Assembly: GCA_027574665.1 (NCBI GenBank)
Contig: CM050657.1
Location: 26,721,408 to 26,785,407, forward strand
DNA length: 64,000 nucleotides
From: Rhynochetos jubatus
Taxonomy: Eukaryota; Chordata; Aves; Eurypygiformes; Rhynochetidae
Direction: 5' to 3'
The notes below the pieces were generated by a model that searched no databases, was not told the DNA's origin, and worked only from the letters and a program-made list of their open reading frames with translations. Position numbers and translations under genes: made by a program. This document shows positions 14,601-24,911 of this stretch, piece after piece. Each line of letters opens with the position of its first letter. The stretch's first letter is position 1.

Positions 14601-16138
14601 GTTTGCAGTGATTTAATTAATCTCATAGAAAACAGTATTTAAATTGGTGCAGCCTTCCAGGTTGGTTGCAGCTTTACAAAAAATGTGTTTTTATAAAATT
14701 TACCTTCTGCTAAGGGAGCTGCAATTCTTCGATCCCTTTGCTGATGATATAATTGAGAAAAGAATCCAGAAATTGAGCTTATTTAATTGATTTCTTCAAA
14801 AAGGACCAAGCTAAAAAGAGAGAAAAACCTCAGAGAAGTCCTTTGTTCTGGCCAGCACTGTTTTCTGCACGTCACGGTCATAGTGAAAATGGAATCCGAC
14901 ACTGGATGCCGATTTAGGTGGCAGTGTGGGGCTGGCAGAGCCTGTTTGGGCTTGCTTGGTGCAGCATGCTGCCTCAGCAGCCTTGGCAAGGAGACAGGTC
15001 TCTGCAGAGCAGGGCGCGTCGGGATGCGGGACTGCTGTGCTCGTGTGGCACCTTGGGGCTTAAGATTACCCAAGTGTTATGGCTGTGCTGGCCACATTAG
15101 AACAGTTCGGTGGGAAAATAGAGCCAAAATTAATGATTGCTAATAGTGGTGATTGGAGTAATTAGTGATGTCTATTTGCTCTCGGGCAGTTACTTTCTGC
15201 TACCCAAATTGTCCTTGCATTGAACTGGGAAAGAAAAGCTATTCCTGTGTGGGATCACTGTAAAAGATTATGTAGAGCTTTGGGAGCGCTGTTTGAAATA
15301 CACAGTACACGTTCCAGTTACTGCTTTTATTGCAGCGTATCGTTGGTAATGTTGAGTTAAAACAGGGATAGTTATCTCTGAAGTGAAATCCTGATCCAGT
15401 GAAGCTGGTAAGATTTTTTTTTTTTTCCATCAGCTTCAAAGGGGACAAGTTTTTATCCCTGATAATGACAGGGATGTAGTTTTTTAAGACAGCTTGGAAA
15501 CAACTACTATTGCCCAGACCACAATCTTGTGTATATGTGCTTAAATCAATTTTATTCAGAATGAGAAACAGATGAAGGGTTTGGGGACTTTTGCATTCCT
15601 ACTGTTGCGTATATTCAGCTATTAGAATGGTAGGTTTTTTGTTTGCTTTGAGCCAAAGTGAGCACATGGGAATTTCTCTTCTCTTTAGACAAACTTTAAT
15701 ATCTTCTCACAAGAAATACCAGATTGAAAAACCACTGGACGTGAACCTGGTCTGTAGCTAGCTGAAAGCTAAGGGGCTGTTTCTGTCCATTTCTCTGGGC
15801 TTGAGGTTAGTTTAAAATAGTATAATTTTCTATTGTACATGTATTTCAGCTTTGTGCTCAAAAAATGCCTACGTAGGGGAGAAGAAACTTCATAAGCCTC
15901 ACCTGAACTCACGTAGCATGTCATGAGACGTAGAAATTGGGTTGCCTCTGGAGTGGCAGGGGCTGCGTGCTACCCTTGCCACCCCCTGCTCTCTTGGAAG
16001 CCTCTGCATTCCCTACCTGGATCTCTGCAACCATGGGGCAGCCCAGCCTCTGCTTTTAGAAGAGGTATCGGTCAGAAAAGCAAACCAAGTGTCAGGGCTA
16101 CATTAGGAACGGTTGTAGACTAAAAGAGAGAACATCCT
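11622..16138. other. Intergenic DNA, no recognisable gene
   Basis: No supported gene. AT-rich, homeodomain-site-dense stretches at about 14580-14790 and 15120-15185 look like candidate conserved non-coding elements but cannot be confirmed here. A stretch near 12765-12830 beginning 'gggcctgattta' may be an old interspersed-repeat relic. Confidence 0.45.
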
Positions 16139-16669
16139 TGTGCTGGTTTTGGCAGGGATAGAGTAGCTGGTGTGGGGCTGTGATTTGGATTTGTGCTGAG
16201 GAGCACGTTGATAATGCTGCTGGTTTAGTTGTTGCCAAGCAATGCTGATATTAAACCAAGGACATGTCAGTTTCTCACTCTGCGCCTGTTCGCCCAGCTC
16301 CTTCTCTACAAGACGTTGGGAGGAGACACAGTCAAGACAGCCCAAACTGACCAAAGGGACATTTCATGCCAGCAAACATCATGCTCAGTATGTAAGCTGA
16401 GGGGAGTTGGCTGGGGCAGGAGGGAGAAATGCTGCTTGGGAATGGGCTGCTGATCACCGGGTGGTGAGCAATTGTTGCGTTGTGCACTGCTTGGTTTTGT
16501 ATATTCCTTTATCAGTAATATTATTAGTCCCTTTCCCTTGCTGTCCTGTTGAACTGTTTTTATCTCGAGACGAGAGTTTTTTTCCAATTCTCTCCCCCAT
16601 CCCACCTTGGGAGAGGGGGTGTGAGCGGCTGCGAGGTGCTTAGTCGCCGTCTGGGGCTAAACCACGACA
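16139..16669 (+). mobile_element. Solo LTR of an avian endogenous retrovirus
   Basis: A 531-base element begins TGTGCTGGTTTTGGCAGGGA and ends with CTAAACCACGACA, so it has TG...CA termini. Its internal blocks match from memory a solo LTR type common in bird genomes: 'ggatttgtgctga', 'gggaggagacaca', 'aactgaccaaagggacat', 'catgctcagtatgtaagctg' (a decayed TATA region), 'gttgaactgtttttatctcgag' and 'ccaattctctcccccatccc'. No internal viral sequence or second LTR follows, so it formed by LTR-LTR recombination. Target-site duplications are not clear. It carries no viral gene. Exact family name and class (ERVL-like or ERVK-like) are not assigned. Confidence 0.8.
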
Positions 16670-18850
16670 ACCACTTCCCGCTGTATCAGTGACGTACTGA
16701 GCACTGCGTGCGCTTCTGGTGCCTCGTCTCTAGGAAGGCAACCTGGAAAGTGTTTGGGGAACAGCAAGAAGGACCAGGGATTGGGAAGAGCTTCCTTACG
16801 AAGGAAACCCAACAGCCCATGACTCCACAACCTCCGGAAGAGGCAGCTTAGAGGGGATACAATAGCAGTCTGATTGACTCTGCTGAACAAGCCAAGCGAC
16901 TCGGACACAGCGGACGGATCTCCAGCATTACAAGGGGACGGAGGCTGCCAAAAGGGATGCTGCCAACTTCTGAACTCGCCCCACCAAGGGTGACTGTAAC
17001 TCTAGAAGGAAAGAGATATCTGATTTGTTAGTTGGCATGCTCCTGCTGTATAGTCTGTTCTGCTGGCCCCCTCATTTTCATAATATTGGAAGGGAAGATG
17101 AGACGCTTGTTTCTAATGGGTTGATTAGATATTAAATATTTTGGAACAAAGCCAACTAGCAACTGGGGTGTCTTTCTGGTGGGGGTGAGAACTCAGGATG
17201 TTACATATGGAGAGAAAACCCTCCAATTAGCTAAAAATGCAGTTCAAGCTGAGTCAAGAAAGAGATTCCTTCATCCTAATTTGACATCTAAATTACTTTA
17301 ATTGGAGAGTATATGGTTCCTGAGTTTTATGAGTAAGAATAATGGAAAATTGATTCAATTGCCTATTTTTTTTTTTTTCGTTCACCATTGTTTTCCCCAC
17401 AAAAATGTGGACTAAATTTGTACTCCCACTGGTGAATGCCAGTTTGGAAGAATTCCACTGGATTCATTGCAGCTGCCCTACTTGCACCTTTCTTAGCGAG
17501 TACAGAATCGGGCCCTGCATACATAATTTTTCCACTTTTAGACCTGGGGGGGATATAGTCAGGAGGCAGGCTGAGGTTCCAGTCCAGATCAAGTCTTTCA
17601 TATGCAGATTATAAAAAAATCAGTGAAAACCAAGCTTGCTTTGGCAGTTACTTTAAAAGGGACCTTTGGATATGATTTTATCAACAGCAGAAGAGGCAAT
17701 TCATTCTTCATGCTAGAAATCATCCTATATCTCATTTTGGGAGATGTGATCTATACTGACTGTTCGGCGTGTAGAGAGAAAAATACCATATTTGGGAGAA
17801 ATTTTCTTAGGGCCACTTCGGGTCTCTGGAAACACTTCTGCCCTCAAAAACCTTATCCCGCAATCTCAGAGAAATATTTTTACCCAATGTGTTTACATCA
17901 ACTATTTTTTTTTTTTTTTGCTTCTTTATTTCTATCGTCTTGTCTCATCTCTTTAACTGTCTGAGGCTTCAAATAAGATTTCAGAAGCTCACCCGAAGTT
18001 TCTGTATTAATTCTGCTAGAAGCATGGGCACTGTAGATGCTAATGCAAGAAAGCACCCAAGGAATCCATCTTCTCTCAACTCTTGCACTGCTAGAGACCT
18101 GATAACTGCTAAGGAAGGGCGTTAAAGCCTGATATTCTCTTCAGCCGTTGCCAGGAAAGATGCCAACCCGAGGGTTGATCCGTGGTGGATGGTGAAGAAT
18201 CATAGGTAAAAGCTCTATAGGTGCTGTAATTGTCTTTCAAAAGAATGCATGTTCCCCAAACGAGTAAATAGCGATAGCAGGGTGGGTGTGGATGTCTTCT
18301 CTAAAACAATCAATGGATGTCTCAAGTCTTGGCTCGCACAGTGTCGGTGCAAGGGCCAGCGGTCAGGCTGGAGCACTGTAAGTGCTGCCATAACATCCAC
18401 CCTCCCAGTCAGAGGGTGCAGCAGCAGCTCCCGTCAGGTGTGATCAGTCCCTTTTGGGTGACATCTGATACTCAACAGTTTGATGCAGAGGAAAGATTTT
18501 TGCTAAAATAGTTAAAAATAAGGATTATTAAAATAGCTGTACAGACAGTTGATAGAGCGTGTGTTAAAGGGAGATGACAGGGTTTGGCCATGTTTCTCTC
18601 CTGCAAAAAATACTGAAAATGCCTGCCATTCGGTGACATTTAAATACCTTTCAACAGCAGAATGTTTGGTCTGAGAGTGAGGCATGGTAGAAAATCCCTC
18701 CTACTATGAGTTACTAGAGGTGAAGGATCAATGCTGTCTCCATTCTGCAGAAGGATGAGGGAGCCACCCATCTCCTCAGTCTGCCTGCCCCTGAATTCAG
18801 TGATGTGTCCACAAAGAGGTCAGTAAGTACAGGGTAGCCCTATATTCCTG
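16670..18850. other. Intergenic DNA, no recognisable gene
   Basis: Unique-looking AT-rich sequence with T runs near 17366-17378 and 17908-17921. No coding signal is convincing. The stretch at 17220-17360 is rich in ATTA/TAAT cores and could be regulatory. Confidence 0.45.
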
Positions 18851-19133
18851 TCTTCCTTCCTTCCTTCCTTCCTTCCTTCCTTCCTTCCTTCCTTCCTTCC
18901 TTCCTTCCTTCCTTCCTTCCTTCCTTCCTTCCTTCCTTCCTTCCTTCCTTCCTTCCTTCCTTCCTTCCTTCCTTCCTTCCTTCCTTCCTTCCTGCCTTCC
19001 TGCCTTCCTGCCTTCCTGCCTTCCTGCCTGCCTGCCTGCCTGCCTGCCTTCCTGCCTGCCTTCCTGCCTGCCTGCCTGCCTTCCTGCCTGCCTTCCTGCC
19101 TTCCTGCCTTCCTTCCTGCCTGCCTGCCTGCCT
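18851..19133. repeat. Long TTCC microsatellite grading into CCTG/CCTTCCTG repeats
   Basis: Positions 18851-18993 are an uninterrupted 143-base pyrimidine run of CTTC/TTCC tetranucleotides. From 18994 to about 19133 the units change to alternating CCTT and CCTG (CCTGCCTT, then CCTGCCTG runs). The two parts have the look of stepwise unit mutation followed by spread. The reverse frame encodes a Gly/Arg/Lys/Gln/Glu repeat that is an artefact. The long homopurine-homopyrimidine section can form triplex DNA, and copy number is likely variable. Confidence 0.97.
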
Positions 19134-21443
19134 CCCATATTAAAAGGATTGCAAACTGCTTCGTCAGTAGCTGAGTATTAATTGCTAGAATCAGGGCAAA
19201 TTCCCAGAATCTAAAAGGTTTTTTTCTTACTGCCCTGTACAGTCCATTTCATGACTTCCAGAGTTTGAAGTGGATGAGTTGTAATTATTTCTAATGAATT
19301 GAGGCAAAAGCTGTCAGGCCTCCTAATGATTGCTTATATCTATTATACCATAAAAAAAGTACATATGTACCCTTCTTGGTTTACTGCCAGTCAATCAATG
19401 TTAAAACATTGACATATGGGTGTGGGATTTTTGGCTGTCTTTAAAATAGGATCAATGACATTAAGGCTTGTGATGTAAATAGTAGAAATAAAGCAAAAAA
19501 ACCCAAGAGCTATTTATGGGTTTAGGATGACATCTGTAATGTGGGTGGCAGTAGAATGAAAAGTAGAGAATTTCAAAGCTCTTCAGAGTTGAATGAATTG
19601 ACTGAGCATAATATTTTTTGGTGGTTTAAAATGCACTAGCTGCCCCAAGTTCATGCATGCAAACAAAATAAGTCTATGAACTAAGGATACAATAAATCTA
19701 TGAACTGGCTGCACTAGCCTCAGTCTATCTCATTGCTCATTTTCCACTCCCACCCTTCCTTCTCTGCACTGTTAACTCCTGAGGAGGCCTTTTGCTGAAA
19801 CTCATAAATGAACTGAAAAAAACATTACAAGTCAGCAGCTCCCAGCAAAAGTCACTGGTTGCCCTTCTTGGGATGCTTTGCGTTGGCTGAGTCTCTGCAG
19901 GGGCTGAACCATGTCTGGTGGGCAGGTTAACCTGCACTGGCGGAGCCCAGCTCCACGCCACAAATAAACCGTTTGGAGGAAGAAAGGAATACTCTCAGAC
20001 GGTTGCATTCCGAGGAAGTGTTTGACAGCAGCGTCTCATGCCACAGCAATGAACGTTCAGAGAACGTAACGCTGCAGCTTCGGAAGTGGTGACAGAAAGT
20101 TTCTTGTAGGTAAGGTGCCACGAAGGAGAAGCTATGAAGGGGCAGGATGGAGAGGTACCGGGCTTTCAAATCCATCCTCGGCTCCAAACAGGATGAAGGA
20201 CCATGGCAAAATGTGCAATGCACAAAGGGCCTTTGGAAGTGGTCTCTGCCAGGGCAAGATAAACCGCTGCTCCCCTCCACTAGTGAGTATCAATGACTTT
20301 TCCTCCAGGAAAGGTACGTGGTTCCGATCAGCAGCTCCTTTCCTGCAGCCTTGGCTCAGTTTGGACACGCTGGGTGCGAGCTGCCCGCTAGCAGTTGACT
20401 GCTTAAAGGCAACACACGGTGGTCAGACTTGTTCTGCGCGCAGGGGCTCAGAGTGAACCCACCCTTCTAGAATAATAGCTTGCTCGAAAGACAAGGGAGT
20501 TGTAAAAAGCAGGGTGTTACATTGTACTCCATAATAATTAAGATCTCATATTGTCACCGTTTTTCCGCACGCTGAAGGAAAGTTTATCCAAGACACAATG
20601 CCAGGGGATTTCTCAGAATAAGCAAAAACAAGCAAAGAGAAAGGATGTTTGTTCAGCTGAGCCCTTCCAGCAGTGTGGTGAAGGTGTACGGTCAGACCGG
20701 CTGCCTGATTCCCTCGTCTTTGTGTCATCCCTCCAGCCCGGGCAGTGGCTGCTATAAGCAGAGACGTGCCCGGCAGCGGCGTGGGCACCGCCTTAACAAA
20801 TGCTGGAAAACCTTTCTGTGGTTTCAAGTGCATCAAGGCAAAACTCAACCCAAGGAAAGACCGATTTTCACCACTTTAGGCCTAGACTGCTGTGGAGACA
20901 ATCAGATTTATTTTTTTTTTACAGAGGGCTAAGATACAGAATTGTAAATAAGATCAGACAGGTCAAACTCATATGATAGTCAAGCTTTTAAACATTCATA
21001 GGGGTTATTAACTTCTCTTCTGTCATTTCTCAAACCACTGAAACAGCCAAGGTATGGTATAGCCTACAAATAACTGGCAATGTGGAGAACACCTTTAGGA
21101 ATTTCACAGTAGATGTGTGTCCAATTGAAGTGTCCAAATGATATGGTGCAGAATAATTATTTAAATGGCATGCTAATCTTTGCTGGAAATTAGCAATACC
21201 ATTTCAAGCAAGGCAAATCATAAGCAATTACATAGCATTATCTGGTTACTTATGCTGCAAACAGAAAAGTTAATTATTCCCACCCCAGACAGCAGCCACA
21301 GCTTCAGCACATTCTTTCTTGCAGTTTTTGGAGATGCTTTCATCTTTCCAAGTTCTAAAATTCACTTTGCTTTTGTACTTACTTTCTCTAAAACTGAAAA
21401 TATGACCAGGGATATAATAAGGTGTTTTGCCAATTGAGGGGGA
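19134..21443. other. Intergenic DNA, no recognisable gene
   Basis: No gene is supported. Open frames around 20100-20900 have no recognisable domains. A stretch at about 21130-21200 with 'aataattatttaaatggcatgctaat' is homeodomain-site-rich and may be a conserved regulatory element. Confidence 0.4.
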
Positions 21444-22537
21444 TGACAGAAAGGATACAGATACCAAGTTAAAAGAGAAACTTATTTTACTATAGTCTAA
21501 ACCAGCAGACATCATAAACAAGGTAACGCACCTCTCGTTACTCCACAGAGTTAATGACAGTGATGAAGAAAGAATACATCACCTGTTGCCCTAAGACTTT
21601 ACCATCATCCAGACCCATACATCAGCTGGGGAAGGGTCATCACAGCAAAGGGTCGGAGAACCTGTCCCGGCAATTGGGAAGTCCTATGCAGTGCGTCCAC
21701 TCGTAGGTGAGGCTCCGACTTCGCTGGGAGAGGGTCCCGCTTTTATACAGCTTAACAAACTAATCATGTAAAAAACATACAGAAACATCTGGCATCCCCC
21801 TCCCTGTTGGTTTTCACCCAAGACCTGACCAGGGCCCAGGGCAGAACCCAAAGGGGTGTCTGTATCTGTTTGGCTTTGACCACACGCTCTCAGACAAGGC
21901 CGGACATCTGTCTGCATGGCCTTGACGGTCTGCCCCTAGACAGATATTTCATCCTACTAATGATCATATTTTATCTAAGCTACATCTTTCACTAATGATC
22001 ATACATATTTCACTAATGATCAGCGCATATGCATATTCTCATAGTCGTATTTCACACTGATATGATGCTGGTTGGGAGGTTCACTCAGAAGTCAACTTTG
22101 GTTCAAAGCCTACGATACAGGCCTGTTTGAGGCCTGTAATCCAGGCCTTTTTACATCACAAGGATTTTATAATAAAATTTTGTGAGAATTACAAAAACAA
22201 GGGTTTACAGTTCCATTCCTTCCCGTGCCTAAAGTTATGGGAGTTGATGAGCAGTTTGGACCCTAAAGGACTGATATATTTAGCACATGCCGTGTGCTGG
22301 AGCTTTACATTTTTAAGACCATCTGTGCAAAGACAATCAGCCCTGCGTTCAGTGCGCTGAAGGCTGCGGAGGTATTACAGAAACATGTTCCAATCTTGCT
22401 AATGCTCGGTTAAACTAACAAAGATATTTGCATAGAAAACATTTTCTCACAGTCAGGAAAGGCGTACAGAACCCGCAGGCTTGAGACCCTTTAGAGCTGG
22501 GTGGCATCGCCAAATCAAGCCGGTTTATGTCGTTACA
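21444..22537 (-). mobile_element. LTR-like element, minus orientation
   Basis: On the minus strand this block starts TGTAACGACATAAACC at 22537 and ends TTTCTGTCA at 21444, giving TG...CA ends. It contains a good TATA box (CTGTATAAAA, 21741-21750). About 250 bases further on is an AGTAAAATAAG stretch that could serve as a poly-A signal, followed by about 40 bases of U5-like sequence. The upstream part holds three copies of ACTAATGATCA (21955, 21991, 22012), like enhancer repeats in a U3 region. No target-site duplication or internal viral sequence is seen. This fits a solo LTR of an endogenous retrovirus, but I do not recognise the family and the boundaries are inferred. Confidence 0.42.
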
Positions 22538-24751
22538 TCTGAACTGGAGATCAAATCTGGGAGAGATTCAGTGAGGATTCCACCTATCCATGGCTTTACA
22601 TTGCAGACACAAGGCCATTCCTACTGCTGCAGGGCACAGGCAGGGGAAACTTTGTGATTATTTCTATATTGATCTGTGTTGCAAAAGAGTTTTTCTAAAA
22701 AAATTTCTTCAGAATGAATTTTATTTGAACTTTGATATGCGTTAAATCAAAAGCAAAAGATTCAGGTGCTGTGACAGCTACATTCTCTCAGGCGTTGGTT
22801 TCTAAGGGCGCCTTCTGCAGAACTTTGCCATTTCTTCACCTTCCTTCAAAATCTTCAGTTCTTCCAGCCAAGCTGAGAAAGTTCCATTTTGCTCCCTGTG
22901 AGGTTAGTGGGTGTTTGGGTCTGACAATCAGCACAAAAGTCTCAGATCCAAAATAATGCGTTCAGTAATATGTCAACCAAACGAAAATGCAAGAATCTTA
23001 AAAAGAGAGTACTTGGAAGGAACTTTTGGTATTAAAACTATACAAATGTTAATAGTTTCTTTTGCAATATAAACAGTGAAAAACGCAAATTGCCAAGAAA
23101 CAGTGAAGGAAGGTGAAAGTAAGAGTTGGGCTTTAAGTACGCTGAGGAAAGAAAGGAGGATAATGGAAACATAGGGGATGAAGCTGGGAAAGAAAATGTC
23201 TCCAAAACCTGTTTAAATACAGTATGTGCCACGATACTGATGAGTTGGCGGGATTTCTGTCTTCGCTGCATGGCCAAAGTATTTCTGCTTCTAGCCACAA
23301 ATGTCAAGTGGTGAAGAAGAGGGATCACACCAAACAGTGAGTCGAGTCCCAGCCCTCCCTCCGGCACAGCCCACAGCCCACTGGCACGCTCGGCGGTCCC
23401 AGGTCACAGCGTGCTGGTGTTTATAGCTCTACCTTGTTACACCTTCATCATCCCTCTAGGGACTAAAGGGATGAGTAAATCCTTTTCTCCTGGTACCAGC
23501 GGCACCTCACAATGCGGTGGCTCTGTGCCGTCTCTATGGCAGTTTCAGCGGAGGTTTCCCTTTGCCCATCGTCATGTCTTCTCGGTGTTTTTTGCTTGGA
23601 AAACTGCAGTTCTGACATTTGTGTGCCTAACTAGCAACCTGCCGCCGCCTGAAAGGGTTGTCAGCTGAAGTTACTCTTAAGTTCTTTCCTCCACAGGGAA
23701 ATGTGACTGTTGTCTGTAGAGCAGCTGTGCAAGTTACGCTCAGATTTGCTTCTTCAGACCCATTCCCTCGGCTTACCAGTCAAAACAAGACTCGTCTGGC
23801 TGTCAGGATTGCAAACTCACACTGGCATCCGAAAACTGAGCTGTGTTCGGCTAGCAACGTTATCCACCCCCAGTCATGGAATTTGTACTTCCCTCTTAGC
23901 TTTGTTGATGCTGGAGGCAAAATTATCCACCATCATGACAGTGACACCCGTTGTTGTTAAGGAAATGCCTTCAGCACAAGGCACTATTTTCAGCTTTCTC
24001 AAAAGTTATCAGTTGTATTCTCATCTTTCACGCTTATCCTCAGCCCAGAGGTGATTTTCTTCCCTTGTGAAAATGTAGCTGAATGCTGACTGGCTATTAG
24101 TGAGATATTTTGACCCTAGATGAAGTAGTTTCACTAGTTAAATCTTTAAAAATGCTGGGTTTTGTGGCAGCTTGACCATTTATAAATAGCTTCTTTTAAA
24201 CACCCTCAAGATGCTACTCATCTAGTCCTTTGCAGTGATGTTGCTTCCACAGGTTTTACAGAAAATTGCCTTTCTAAATGTCAGAAAATCTGTATGGGGC
24301 ATACAAAGTGTGGGACAGTTCTTGATTTTTTTGTTTCGTTTTGGGGTTTTTCTAAAGCAAATCTTTCACGGAGCCAAATCCTGATTATTTGTCATGGCCA
24401 CCAGAGATACTGTGAGGTCGGTCTCAGGAAAAGGTGATTAGAGCTTTGTCCTATCAGAGGACTAGAAGAGGAATGATTCTTTGCTCTTTCTTTGAGCAAG
24501 AATAAACTGGTTTTTTCTATAAGCAGTGCAAATGATAAAAGAAGCTTCCGATAGATTTTTATTCCATGTTACTAGGTACTGTCCCCTGCAATAGTCAGTC
24601 TTCTTCCCTCGGTTCTCTCCTCAAACCCTCTGTCCTCTTTGTGGCTCAAACACCTCCCACATATGCTATGATCCTTCTGATGATCCTCTGTTCCAACCTG
24701 GAAGTATCTCTATTTCCCTCTTCCCAGTCCCCCAAAACCACACTGCTGTAT
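22538..24751. other. Intergenic DNA, no recognisable gene
   Basis: Unique-looking sequence of mixed composition. Open frames of 60-115 codons have no recognisable domain and no codon-like pattern. No RNA gene was recognised. Confidence 0.45.
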
Positions 24752-24911
24752 AAAATCACGGAACGGTTTGGGTTGGAAGGGACCTTAAAGACCACCCAGT
24801 TCCAACCCCCCTGCCATGGGCAGGGACACCCTCCACTAGACCAGGTTGCTCCAAGCCTCATCCAGCCTGGCCTTGGACACTGCCAGGGATGGAGCATCCT
24901 GCAGCTGGGCC
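24752..24911 (-). mobile_element. CR1 LINE 3' end fragment
   Basis: Plus-strand reading gives the reversed avian CR1 tail: 'aaaatcacggaacggtttgg', 'gttggaagggaccttaaaga', 'ccatgggcagggacaccctc', then 'catccagcctggccttggac'. The 3' terminus of the element is at 24752 and it is 5'-truncated near 24911, as is usual for CR1 copies made by target-primed reverse transcription. It is well preserved compared with the relic at 11.2 kb. It carries no coding capacity. Confidence 0.93.

Noticed and set aside
16306-16605. Open frame inside the solo LTR
   Set aside because: LTR sequence only; no viral protein motif.
18797-19138. Minus-strand open frame encoding a Gly-Arg-Lys-Glu/Gln repeat
   Set aside because: It is a direct translation of the TTCC/CCTG microsatellite.
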